Shown: positions 42,006-51,530, counted from the stretch's first letter. The stretch: DNA of 64,000 nucleotides from an uncultured Oscillospiraceae bacterium (GCA_947626315.1 CANQRQ010000007.1:44271-108270); one strand, 5' to 3'. Numbers and translations: made by a program. The notes: generated from the sequence alone by a model not told the origin.

Positions 42006-43545
42006 CGGCTTCCTCCTTTCCCCCGCGGCGCATTTTCCCCGGGGATATCCCGTAATACTTCTTAAAGCAGAAGCTGAAATAGTGCTGGTCGCCGTAGCCG
42101 CAGAGGCGGGCCACGTCGGCGATCTTCACGTTCTCCGCCCGGATCAGGCTCAGGGCCGCCTCCATGCGCTTTTTAATGAGGAGGTTGATAAAGGTGTCCC
42201 CGGCGTACTTTTTCATGTTGGCGCTGAGGTAATTGGGGCTCACGTGCAGCTGTTCGCTGACCGACTGGAGGGACAGGCCCTCGTCCATATAGCTCTGCTC
42301 GATCATCCGGATGGCCTGGGCGCAGAGCTGGCCCACGCCGCCCTGCTTTTTCCGGGCCAGCAGCTCATAGCCGGACAGGCACAGGTCCCAGGTTCGCCGC
42401 CGCAGGGCATCCGTGTCCAGCCCGGCGCTGAAGGGCGAGAGCAGGCCGCAGCGCTCGAACAGCAGGTCCACCTCCGCCGCGTCCAGGGAGGCGCAGAGAA
42501 TGCCCCGGGCCATGACGATCAGCTGGAGGATCTCCATGTCGCCGCCGGCCCCGTCCAGGGCCGCGGACAGATACCGCTCCAGCGGGGCCCGGCCGGGGCC
42601 GTGCATCAGCCGCTCCAGCTCTGCGGAGCTCTCCTCCGGCGCTCTGTACCGGGCCCGCTCGGTGGTTGGCGTGTTTCCGAAATGGCGGATGCCGTCCCCG
42701 GCGGAAAAGCGCTGGGCGTCCACCGCCTCCCGGCAGGCGGCGTGGCACTGGTCGAAGCGGTCAAACTGCCGGCTCACGCCGATGGTGCAGGCCGGGTCCA
42801 GCAGGCGGCGGAGGACCTGCAGCAGCTCGTCCAGCGCCGGCCCCAGGCGCTGGAACCGGTCCTCCGAGACCACCAGCGTCAGCACCCGGCTCCCGGAGCG
42901 CAGGCTGCAGCAGCTGTAGGTCCGGCGCAGGACCTTGTCCACAGTCTGGGCGGCGGCCTGGCCCGTCTGCCCTCGGATATGGGAGGCCAGGACCACCAGC
43001 CGGTAGGGCGCCGTCACCACCAGGCCCAGCTCGGACAGGGCGGCGTGGAGCGCCTCCTCTTCCGGCAGCTCCGCGAAGCTGTCCAGCAGCAGGGAGGCCA
43101 CCGCCAGCGGCAGCTCCCCTTCCCCGCTCCCGGCGGCGTAGAGATACTGAAACTTCTCCTCCATTTTGGCGTGGATATCCCGCAGCGCCGCCGCCAGGTC
43201 CTCCATGCTGATGGGCTTGAGCAGATAGGCAATGACCTGGGAATCAATGGCGGCCTGGGCGTATTCAAAGTCGTCATAGCCGCTGAGGAAGGCCACCTGG
43301 ATCAGGGGCTGGAGCTCCCGCACCTGCCGGGCCAGACTCGTCCCGCTGATGAAGGGCATCTGGATGTCCGTCAGCAGCAGGTCGGGCTGCAGCTGCTCCA
43401 CCAGCTGCAGCGCGTCCAGGCCGTTCCCGGCGCCGCCCAGGAGCCGAAACCCCAGTTCCTCCCAGGGGATCAGCCGGCAGACTGCCTGGCACAGCTCCTC
43501 CTCGTCATCGGCCACCAAAACGGTGTACAGTTCTTTCTCTTTCAT
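41989..43545 (-). CDS. AraC-family response regulator, YesN-type
   Basis: VLVADDEEELCQAV receiver; C-terminal AraC HTH. Confidence 0.92.
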   Translation of the reverse strand: MKEKELYTVLVADDEEELCQAVCRLIPWEELGFRLLGGAGNGLDALQLVEQLQPDLLLTDIQMPFISGTSLARQVRELQPLIQVAFLSGYDDFEYAQAAIDSQVIAYLLKPISMEDLAAALRDIHAKMEEKFQYLYAAGSGEGELPLAVASLLLDSFAELPEEEALHAALSELGLVVTAPYRLVVLASHIRGQTGQAAAQTVDKVLRRTYSCCSLRSGSRVLTLVVSEDRFQRLGPALDELLQVLRRLLDPACTIGVSRQFDRFDQCHAACREAVDAQRFSAGDGIRHFGNTPTTERARYRAPEESSAELERLMHGPGRAPLERYLSAALDGAGGDMEILQLIVMARGILCASLDAAEVDLLFERCGLLSPFSAGLDTDALRRRTWDLCLSGYELLARKKQGGVGQLCAQAIRMIEQSYMDEGLSLQSVSEQLHVSPNYLSANMKKYAGDTFINLLIKKRMEAALSLIRAENVKIADVARLCGYGDQHYFSFCFKKYYGISPGKMRRGGKEEAGGETP

Positions 43546-43655
43546 GCTCCCCACTCTTCACCCCCGCCAATCGCCGCAAGCGGTTTTTCAATTTGATTCT
43601 ATTATATTATATTTATTATATTTATTCAAGGCCGGCCCAGGGTGACGGCAAAAAA

Positions 43656-43685
43656 CGAACTGCGCAGTTTGATCTGCGCAGTTCG
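43656..43685 (-). terminator. Terminator at the end of the rnf operon
   Basis: cgaactgcgcag-tttgat-ctgcgcagttcg, then T-rich on minus strand (ttttttgccg). Confidence 0.8.
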
Positions 43686-43721
43686 CTGCGATATTAGATT
43701 AAAGGGTCTCTGCAAAAAACC

Positions 43722-44276
43722 TCAGAAGGCCAGCAGGGCCATCGACAGGATCCCGGCGGAGATCAGCATGATCGGCAGCCCCCGGAAGGGCGCGGGCACA
43801 TGGTGCTCGTCGATCCGCTCCATGACGCCCGCCATCAGATACAGGGCCAGCAGGAAGCCCAGGCCAACGCCCAGCGCAACGGCCAGCGCCTCGGGATAGG
43901 TCTGCCCGGCGGTGTTGACGGCGGCGCCCAGCACGGCGCTGTTCAGGGCAATCACCGGCGCATAGGCCTTCAGAGGCTGATGGAACAGCCTGGAGGCCGC
44001 CAGCCCTGCCAGGGCGACGATCAGCGCGATGACCAGCACGAAGACCAGCAGCTGGGCATAGGCCAGCCCATAGGGGAGCAGCAGATAGTTCTGCACCGGC
44101 CAGAGCACCGCCACGGCCAGCACCGTCACCGCGGTGACGGTGAGGCCCATGCCCAGAATCTTCTCCCCCTTCCGGGAGAAGCCCAGGAACGGGGTGACCC
44201 CCAAAAACTGGGTCAGTGCGTAGTTGTTGGCCAGCACACCCGCCAGAATGAGCAGGAAAAGAGCTTTTATATCCAT
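43722..44276 (-). CDS. rnfA: Rnf complex subunit RnfA
   Basis: NNYALTQFLGVTPFLGFS...GVMERIDEHHVPAPFRGLPIMLISAGILSMALL. Confidence 0.92.
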   Translation of the reverse strand: MDIKALFLLILAGVLANNYALTQFLGVTPFLGFSRKGEKILGMGLTVTAVTVLAVAVLWPVQNYLLLPYGLAYAQLLVFVLVIALIVALAGLAASRLFHQPLKAYAPVIALNSAVLGAAVNTAGQTYPEALAVALGVGLGFLLALYLMAGVMERIDEHHVPAPFRGLPIMLISAGILSMALLAF

Positions 44277-44288
44277 CGTCCAGCCTCC

Positions 44289-44921
44289 TTATTCTTCCCC
44301 GTCAGGGCCCAGCCCGGCCGCCTCGCAGATCTGCCCGGCCGGCTCGCCCTTGGCGGGGCAGAGCCTGTTCAGCACGGCCAGCAGAAAGGCGAACACGATA
44401 AAGCCGCCGGGGGCCTGAGCCAGCAGGGGCACGGTATAGTTTTTCAGCGCGGCGATCGGGATCCCGGCAAAGCTGGCGCTGCCGAAGACCTCCCGCACCG
44501 CCGCCATGACCACGACCGCGGCGGTGAAGATCAGCCCGGTGACGACCGCCCCGCCCAGCGCGGCGCCAAGGCCGCCCTCTTCGGCGGTCTCCGCCTCATG
44601 GAGGAGCAGCATGCTCACGGCCATCACGGCCAGGTACACCCCCATCATCGGGTAGACGGAGGGCAGAAAGGCGTTCATCAGCATCTGCACAGCGGACACG
44701 AAGCAGGCGGCGACCACCAGCTTTGCCAGCACGCTCCCGCCCAGGATCCCCCGCAGAAGCCAGAGGACCAGGTTGGACAGCAGCAGCACCAGCAGGGCCG
44801 CTATGCCAACGGCCAGGGCGGAGAGGACGTTGGCCGACAGGGCCATGGCCGGGCAGGCGCCCAGGAACAGCAGCAGCACCGGCTTCCGGGTCAGAGCGGC
44901 GCTGAGAGAATTGTCACGCAT
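44289..44921 (-). CDS. rnfE: Rnf complex subunit RnfE
   Basis: LGACPAMALSANVLSALAVG...PPGGFI-type motif (APGGFIVFAFLLA). Confidence 0.9.
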   Translation of the reverse strand: MRDNSLSAALTRKPVLLLFLGACPAMALSANVLSALAVGIAALLVLLLSNLVLWLLRGILGGSVLAKLVVAACFVSAVQMLMNAFLPSVYPMMGVYLAVMAVSMLLLHEAETAEEGGLGAALGGAVVTGLIFTAAVVVMAAVREVFGSASFAGIPIAALKNYTVPLLAQAPGGFIVFAFLLAVLNRLCPAKGEPAGQICEAAGLGPDGEE

Positions 44922-46203
44922 TGCTTTCCCCTCCCGCAATTTTATCGATTTGGTCAAAGGCCTGGAAAATATCGGCGATACCGGTTTTCACGCCGTCGGT
45001 GCTGAAGGTGGCGCCGGTGATCAGCGCCTCGTCGCCGGTATAGCTGTCGGCAGTCAGGCCCTCGAAGCCGGCCTTGTAGGAATCCTCCTCCAGCTCATAG
45101 GCGTCGAAATACTCGGAGAAGAAGATGAACTCGTCCGCGTTCATGGCCACGATCGCGCCGTTTTCATCCAGCACCGCGTAGATCTCCATGGGCATGTTGT
45201 TGTAGCCGTAGGGCTTGGCGGTAAAGGCGTACTGCACGCCGTCGGCCGACTCCACCAGGTACGCGCCGGTGACGGAGTTGAAGACCGGCTCCAGGGACAG
45301 CGGCGTCACCGCCGCATCCTCGGGCAGCAGGCGCTTGAGCTTCCGCTCCGGCTCGGCGGCCGGGCTCAGATCGGAGGCCGCGGCCTTGGCCTCCTGCACC
45401 AGGGCGTCCACGGAGGCGGGATCCACCGCGCTGCCCTCCGTGTCATAGACCAGCACGCCGCCGGCCGCGTTGCAGACCACCAGATAGCTGGCGCTGCCAT
45501 CGGAGCCGATGAAGGCATAGCCGGTGCCGTTGAGGGCCTTCATGACCTTCTGGAAGGAACCGGAGGCCTCCAGCTCCTCATATTGCAAAATACCGGCGGG
45601 GTTGACGATGCCCGGATAGACGCCGGGCAGCAGCTCCTCCAGGATCTGGGAGTCGTCCTTGACGCCCTCGCTGATGAGCCCCTGGCTGACCAGGACGCCC
45701 AGGCCGTCGCTGACGGCGTTTTTAAAGGCGGAGGAGGAGTAGGTGATGCCCGCCACCAGGTTGACCCCGGCCAGAGCGGAGTCCTGGCCGATATAGGTCT
45801 GGGGATAGTCCTCGCCGAAGTCCTTGGTCTCCGGGTAATTGGTCATCTCCACGGCGGAGATTTTGCCCTCCGCGTCCACAGCCAGGGTAAACTCGATAGG
45901 CTCGCCGGTGTAGCCCTGGGTGGTGGAGAGCTGGAGCACGAAGCCCAGGCCGGAGGTCTCCGTATAGACGCCCTTGACGGTCTCCGGGACCTCTGTCAGC
46001 GTGTCGTTCTCCCCGCCGTAGAGCTGCTCAAAGCCGGCGGCGTCGGGCATGACGCCCAGCAGCGCCTCAAACTGCTGGCTGGCCCCATTGCTCTCGATGA
46101 TGGGGGCCGTAAAGCTGTTGATCCCGGCCAGCAGCAGGAAGGCGATTACGATCAGCACGGCCAGCGCCGCGGCGGCGAGGCCTTTCTTCTGTTTTCTTTC
46201 CAT
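44914..46203 (-). CDS. rnfG: RnfG-like protein with two FMN-binding-like domains
   Basis: N-terminal TM; VAGITYSSSAFKNAV and LITGATFSTDGVKTGI motifs. Confidence 0.85.
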   Translation of the reverse strand: MERKQKKGLAAAALAVLIVIAFLLLAGINSFTAPIIESNGASQQFEALLGVMPDAAGFEQLYGGENDTLTEVPETVKGVYTETSGLGFVLQLSTTQGYTGEPIEFTLAVDAEGKISAVEMTNYPETKDFGEDYPQTYIGQDSALAGVNLVAGITYSSSAFKNAVSDGLGVLVSQGLISEGVKDDSQILEELLPGVYPGIVNPAGILQYEELEASGSFQKVMKALNGTGYAFIGSDGSASYLVVCNAAGGVLVYDTEGSAVDPASVDALVQEAKAAASDLSPAAEPERKLKRLLPEDAAVTPLSLEPVFNSVTGAYLVESADGVQYAFTAKPYGYNNMPMEIYAVLDENGAIVAMNADEFIFFSEYFDAYELEEDSYKAGFEGLTADSYTGDEALITGATFSTDGVKTGIADIFQAFDQIDKIAGGESNA

Positions 46204-46206
46204 GTC

Positions 46207-47130
46207 TCAACCTCCCAAGGGTTTTCTGGCCGTCCACTTCTCCAGATACGGGGACAGGATGTTCATGATCAGGATGGAGAAGGACACGCCCTCCGGATAG
46301 CGGCAGAACCAGCGGATGATAAAGGTGATCAGGCCGCAGCCCAGCGCGAAGAGCATCCGGCCCTGGGCGTTGATGGGCGTGGTCACATAGTCGGTGGCCA
46401 TGAAGATGGCGCCCAGGAACAGGCCGCCGGCCAGGACCTCATACAGGGCCAGCACCACATCACCGGAGGCGATGAAGCAGCAGACAAAGACGGTCCCGAT
46501 GAAGATGGCGGGCACGTACCACTTGATGACCTTCCGGACCACCAGGTACACATAGCCCAGCAGCAGCGCCAGGGCGCAGGTCTCGCCCACGGCGCCTCCG
46601 CACAGGCCGATGAACATCTCCCAGAGGCTGGGCAGCTGGTCGCTGACCCCGGCGGGCAGCAGCTCCAGGGGCGTGGCCCCGGTGACCAGCTCCGCCCCGG
46701 CGGGCATAGCGCCCCCGGCCACGGCGGAGAAGGCCAGCAGCATGAACACGCGGCCGGCGATAGCGGGGTTGGCAAAGTTGTGGCCCAGGCCGCCGAAGAG
46801 GCACTTGACCACGATGATGGCGAACACGGAGCCCACCGCGCACTGCCACAGGGGCACGTTGGTGCTCAGGTTCAGGCCCAGCAGCAAGCCGGTGACGACG
46901 GCGCTGCAGTCGCCCACGGTCTGGGGTTTATGTGCCAGCAGGTCGAACAGCGCCTCGGCCGCCACCGCGCTGACAACGCAGACCGCCAGCACCGCCAGGG
47001 CCTTCATGCCGAAGATCACAACGGCGGCGACGGAGGCGGGGAGCAGGGCGATGATCACATCCAGCATGATCCGGCGCGAGGAGGCGCCGCTGTGGATATG
47101 AGGAGAGGATGTTGTAATCAGCTGTTCCAT
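46207..47130 (-). CDS. rnfD: Rnf complex subunit RnfD
   Basis: Multi-TM; VTGATPLELL flavinylation-type motif. Confidence 0.92.
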   Translation of the reverse strand: MEQLITTSSPHIHSGASSRRIMLDVIIALLPASVAAVVIFGMKALAVLAVCVVSAVAAEALFDLLAHKPQTVGDCSAVVTGLLLGLNLSTNVPLWQCAVGSVFAIIVVKCLFGGLGHNFANPAIAGRVFMLLAFSAVAGGAMPAGAELVTGATPLELLPAGVSDQLPSLWEMFIGLCGGAVGETCALALLLGYVYLVVRKVIKWYVPAIFIGTVFVCCFIASGDVVLALYEVLAGGLFLGAIFMATDYVTTPINAQGRMLFALGCGLITFIIRWFCRYPEGVSFSILIMNILSPYLEKWTARKPLGG

Positions 47131-48462
47131 TTACTTGCCTCCTTCTTTCTTGGCGCGGGCGGCCTTCTTGGACAGGGCCAGGCCCTCCCGGTTGTTCTGC
47201 ACCAGGGGCCGGTGGGCGGGGCAGACATAGGAGCAGCAGCCGCACTCCATGCACAGCTTGATGTTGTGCCTGTCCAGAGCGGCCACCTTCTCCGCCTCAT
47301 CCTCGATCTCCAGATCCCGGGCAAAGGCGGTGGGGTTGAGGCCGATGGGGCAGTTCTCCACGCAGCGGCCGCAGTGGATGCAGGCCGTGGGCTCCATCTG
47401 GGCCGAATCCTTCTGATTAAAGGCCAGAACGGCGCCGGTGGCCTTGACGATAGGCTCGGACAGGGTGGTCGTGGTGCGGCCCATCATGGGCCCGCCCAGA
47501 AGCACCTTCCCGGCGGGCTCGGAGAAGCCGCCGGCCTGCTCGATCAGATAGCCCACCGTGGTCCCAACCGGGGCCACATAGTTGCCGGGCTTGGCCACGG
47601 CGGAGCCGTCCACGGTCACGCAGCGGTCCACCAGGGGCATCCCGTCGGTCAGGTACTGGGCCATCTTGGCCAGGGAGGTGATGTTGATGACGATCACGCC
47701 CAGAGAGGCCAGGCGCTGGCCCGGCTGGACCACCTTGCCGGTGGCGTTGTACAGCAGGATCTGCCGCGCCCCCTGGGGGTACACGCTGTCCATGGCCATC
47801 ACCTTCACGGAGGGGTCGTCCTTAAAGGTCTCCTCCAGGTGGGCGATGGCGTCCGGCTTGTTGTTCTCAACGCCGATGATGAACTCCTCCGCCTTCAGAT
47901 AGGTGCGCAGGTACTCCACGCCCTTGGCGATCTGGTCGGCGTGCTCCAGCATGAGCCGGTGGTCGCTGGTGATATAGGGCTCGCACTCCGCGCCGTTGAT
48001 GAGCACGGTGTGCACCGGGTTGGTCCGCACGGCGTCCAGCTTCTTCCACAGGGGGAAGGCCGCGCCGCCCAGGCCCACGATGCCGCTGCGCTGCACGGCG
48101 GCCAGGAAGCTGTCCAGGTCATGGACCTCCGGAACCTTGATATCAGGGTCCTTCTCCATTTTCCCGTCGCCCTGGATGCGGACGGCGGTGACCGTCCGGC
48201 CGGTGTTCAGCTTGACCGGCTCGATGGCGCTGACCGTGCCGGATATGGTGGCGTACACGGGGGACGAGATCTCCCCGCCCTCCTTGCCGATCAGCTGCCC
48301 CACGCGGACATAGTCGCCCACCTGCACGACCGGCTCGGCGGGGGCCCCGGAGTGCATGGACAAGGGCAGCACGACCTCCGGCGGCGGCGTCACCGGTACG
48401 GAGGCGCAGCCCGCCGTATGCTTGTTGTGGGGCACTTTTAATCTCGATACTTTCTTCTTCAA
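47131..48462 (-). CDS. rnfC: Rnf complex subunit RnfC
   Basis: GLGGAAFPLWKKL; CIHCGRCVENCP and CMECGCCSYVCP. Confidence 0.93.
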   Translation of the reverse strand: MKKKVSRLKVPHNKHTAGCASVPVTPPPEVVLPLSMHSGAPAEPVVQVGDYVRVGQLIGKEGGEISSPVYATISGTVSAIEPVKLNTGRTVTAVRIQGDGKMEKDPDIKVPEVHDLDSFLAAVQRSGIVGLGGAAFPLWKKLDAVRTNPVHTVLINGAECEPYITSDHRLMLEHADQIAKGVEYLRTYLKAEEFIIGVENNKPDAIAHLEETFKDDPSVKVMAMDSVYPQGARQILLYNATGKVVQPGQRLASLGVIVINITSLAKMAQYLTDGMPLVDRCVTVDGSAVAKPGNYVAPVGTTVGYLIEQAGGFSEPAGKVLLGGPMMGRTTTTLSEPIVKATGAVLAFNQKDSAQMEPTACIHCGRCVENCPIGLNPTAFARDLEIEDEAEKVAALDRHNIKLCMECGCCSYVCPAHRPLVQNNREGLALSKKAARAKKEGGK

Positions 48463-48513
48463 GCTTCTGTCTCCTCCTATAACGGAATCGTATTCCTTCT
48501 ATAGCGGAACAAT

Positions 48514-49650
48514 TTACTCCATGATCCGGGCCTGCAGGCCCGGGGTGCAGCGCTGCTCCCCGTCCGGGGAGATCCAGAGCACGTCCACCTCTCCCAGGCT
48601 CTCCACGAGAGCCTGGCCCTCCTCATAGGGCATACAGAACAGGGCCGTCGACAGCCCGTCCGCCAGGGCGCTGTCCCGTGTCACCACCGTGACCGAGGCG
48701 AAATGCCCGGCCGGGTAAAGGGTGTCTTTGTCAATAATATGGTGGTAGCGCTGCCCGTCCACCGTATAGTAGCGCTCGTAGATGCCGGAGGTGACGCAGG
48801 CCGTGTCCGCCAGCTGGAGCCGGAGGGCGAACTCCCCGTCCGGATCCAGGGGATTTTTCACCCCGGTGGTCCAGCCGGAGCCGTCGGGCTTTGTCCCGAC
48901 GATGCGGATGTTGCCGCCCACGCTGAGCACATAGCTCTCCGCCCCCTGCTCCTCCAGGTATTCGGCGGCCCGCTCCACCGCGTAGCCCTTCCCCAGGGCG
49001 CCCACGTCCAGGGAGGCCTCCGGGTCTGTCAGGCGCAGGGTGTTCTTCTCCTCGTCGATCTCCAGCAGTTCGATGCCTGTGTGCTCCGCCGCGGCCTGGA
49101 GCTCCTCCGGCTCCGGCAGCTTCGCGGACGCCGGGTCGGCCAGGGCGGCCTCCCGGCAGTCGTGCCAGAGGCGCAGCACCGCGCCCAGCATCACGTTCAT
49201 CTCGCCGTCCGTCTTTTGATACAGGTCCTTGGCGTAGAGCAGGAAATCGATCAGCTTTTCGTCCACCTCCACCGGCTCCCCGCCGGCCAGACGGTTCACC
49301 GTGCACAGGTTGTTGAGCCCCGAATACTCATGGTAGATATCGAAAAGCCTGTGGTATTCCCCCAAAACGGCGGAAGCTCCGGCGGAAAGTTCCTCAAACC
49401 GTTCCGCCGGATCTCCCGCGTAGTCATATACGTAGGAGACGGTATCAAAATACGTAAAATACGATTTTCCCCTGGGCTCGGCCGCCGGCTGCTCCTGACG
49501 GGCGCAGCCCGCGAGAACGGCCGTCAGCCCCAGGCACACAAGCAGCAGGGCCGCCGTTTTACGGTATTTCAATCCCGCTGTCCCCCGTTTCTTCACTTGT
49601 CGCGCCAGCCGCGGGACCCGCCCCACAGCCGGCGCTTCAGCATGGCGCAT
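48514..49650 (-). CDS. apbE: FAD:protein FMN transferase lipoprotein (start uncertain; may begin near 49572)
   Basis: LAGCARQEQ lipobox; SLDVGALGKGYAVERAAEYL; YHHIIDKDTLYPA. Confidence 0.92.
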   Translation of the reverse strand: MRHAEAPAVGRVPRLARQVKKRGTAGLKYRKTAALLLVCLGLTAVLAGCARQEQPAAEPRGKSYFTYFDTVSYVYDYAGDPAERFEELSAGASAVLGEYHRLFDIYHEYSGLNNLCTVNRLAGGEPVEVDEKLIDFLLYAKDLYQKTDGEMNVMLGAVLRLWHDCREAALADPASAKLPEPEELQAAAEHTGIELLEIDEEKNTLRLTDPEASLDVGALGKGYAVERAAEYLEEQGAESYVLSVGGNIRIVGTKPDGSGWTTGVKNPLDPDGEFALRLQLADTACVTSGIYERYYTVDGQRYHHIIDKDTLYPAGHFASVTVVTRDSALADGLSTALFCMPYEEGQALVESLGEVDVLWISPDGEQRCTPGLQARIME

Positions 49651-49701
49651 ATTGCTCCTGCGGTGATTCCCATCGCAGGAGCAACAGCTTCCTTCCTTGT
49701 T

Positions 49702-50805
49702 TTACCGGGCGTAGTCAGCCGCCTGGGCGATCACGGCGGTCATGCCGTCGACAGCCATGGTGACGGAGGCGAACAGGGTCTCGTCCACCGCGACCGCATG
49801 GCCCTCTTCGTTGACGGTGGTCTCGATGCCGCGGAGCTCCTCGGCGGTCTTGCCGGCCGCGTAGTCAGAGAAGGCCTTGGACTGAGCGTCCCACTCGGCG
49901 ATGGCGGCGCCGTAGGCGACCATGCCGTAGTCCGGGCCCAGCTCACGCTTGGTGCCCTTGAAGACCTTGTCGGTGATCACGCCGTCCACATCCACGGAGA
50001 TCTGGGGCTGGATGGCGTCGTTCAGGGCGGAGAGGATCACGCCGTCGGCGTCCACCACAGCGGCGCCGAACTCGGTGTACATCTTGACCACGCCGTCCTC
50101 ATCCTCGGTGGCGGAGGTGGACTCTTCGTCGGTGCTGATGGCGGCAACGCCCAGGGTGAACGCACCGTCAGCGGCAAAGGTCTGGCCCTTCTCATCGTTG
50201 CAGGCCTTCACAACAGCCTCTTTGAAATCGGTGATATCCATGGTGCAGGTGGCCAGCAGGGCCTCGTCCACAGACACATTGTGGCCGGAGTCGTTGACGG
50301 CGGTCTCCAGGCCCTCCACCTCGGCGGCGGTCATGCCCACCACAAAGGCCTCAAAGCCCATGGCCTGCTCGTACCACTCGGCAGAGATGCTGCTGACGCC
50401 CTTCATGCCGTAGTCTTCCTTCTTCTCCATCTTGGTGGGGTACTCGGCGCCGGTGACGACCTCGCCGCCGGTCACGTCCATCTTGTTCTGGGCCACGTCC
50501 AGACGGCACTGGACGATCTTGCCCTCGCCGTCCAGAACGACGGCGGCCACGGTGGCGTCCACCTGAGCGGCCTCGTCCTTGGTGCTGTCAAGGCTCACGA
50601 CCACGCCCATGCCCAGCTTGTACTCGCCGGCGGCGGGAGCCTCTTCGGCGGGCTCTTCGGCAGGGGCCTCAGCGGGGGCCTCCTCGGCGGGAGCCTCGGC
50701 AGGCGCTTCAGCGGGAGCCTCGGTAGCGGGGGCGCTGCTGCCGCCGCAGGCGGCCAGGGAGAACATCATGCAGAGAACTGCCAGTAACGCGATGATTTTT
50801 TTCAT
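49702..50805 (-). CDS. Lipoprotein with Pro/Ala/Glu-rich tether and internally duplicated domain
   Basis: LAACGGSSA lipobox; two copies of [KL]xxDYGM...AEW...ETxVNxxGHxVxVDExLxAxxTM. Confidence 0.85.
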   Translation of the reverse strand: MKKIIALLAVLCMMFSLAACGGSSAPATEAPAEAPAEAPAEEAPAEAPAEEPAEEAPAAGEYKLGMGVVVSLDSTKDEAAQVDATVAAVVLDGEGKIVQCRLDVAQNKMDVTGGEVVTGAEYPTKMEKKEDYGMKGVSSISAEWYEQAMGFEAFVVGMTAAEVEGLETAVNDSGHNVSVDEALLATCTMDITDFKEAVVKACNDEKGQTFAADGAFTLGVAAISTDEESTSATEDEDGVVKMYTEFGAAVVDADGVILSALNDAIQPQISVDVDGVITDKVFKGTKRELGPDYGMVAYGAAIAEWDAQSKAFSDYAAGKTAEELRGIETTVNEEGHAVAVDETLFASVTMAVDGMTAVIAQAADYAR

Positions 50806-50975
50806 AATTTGTCCTTTCTTCTCCTGTTGATTCTTGTCCTCTGAGATAAAACAAAACTGCCGCGGACATTGGGTGATTTTTCGTTTACTCTGGCGCTGGA
50901 TCGGGCGGGCCCGACCGTGGTGGAGCGCCAAGACCGTGGAACATTCGTCCAATGCTTCGCTTCAGTTCATTGATA

Positions 50976-51004
50976 ATTATATAACGAGTAGGCCCTATAA
51001 TCAA
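50976..51004 (-). promoter_or_regulatory. Promoter for the 49702-50805 lipoprotein
   Basis: Minus strand TTGATT - 17 nt - TATAAT. Confidence 0.65.
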
Positions 51005-51530
51005 GCCTTGTCTCCGTAAAATTATGAACAGAGTGTAAACAATTAACATTTTTTGGCCTGTTGACGGTTCTCCCGCCCGGTCCGGCCCAGGCAGAAGATC
51101 GATTTCTATTCATTTTCTTTTTCCCGTTAAAACAGCACCGCGAAAAAGACCTCCCTGCGATTTTTCACGGCCGCAGTTGAAAATGTATGATAATGCAATA
51201 TACGATGTATATATTGGATACTGTTTTTAGTTCTGTGCAGTTTTTTATTTTTGTACAATTTTTTCGCAAAACTGTGCAAGCTGTACATTGCCGATCCTTG
51301 GGGATTCCGGTATACGGAGGCTGGAGAAAAAATGCATCAATTTTTTAATTTATTCATGTTTTTAAGTAAAAATTCAAAATCAGGAGGTGCGGCGCAGGGA
51401 GCCCCAGGCGGGCGCCCCCTGCCGGAGGAGACGCCGGACTAAAGAGCCATCTCTCTCCCCCTCTCTTTCCGGTTTCTCGCTCTCTGCCCTGTTTTCTTCC
51501 TCAATCGCTGCTGAAATACGCTGAAAAAGC

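Noticed and set aside
44773-48441. 1222-aa + strand ORF opposite rnf genes
   Set aside because: Shadow ORF caused by high GC3 of the real minus-strand rnf genes; low-complexity His/Gly/Gln-rich translation with no recognisable domain
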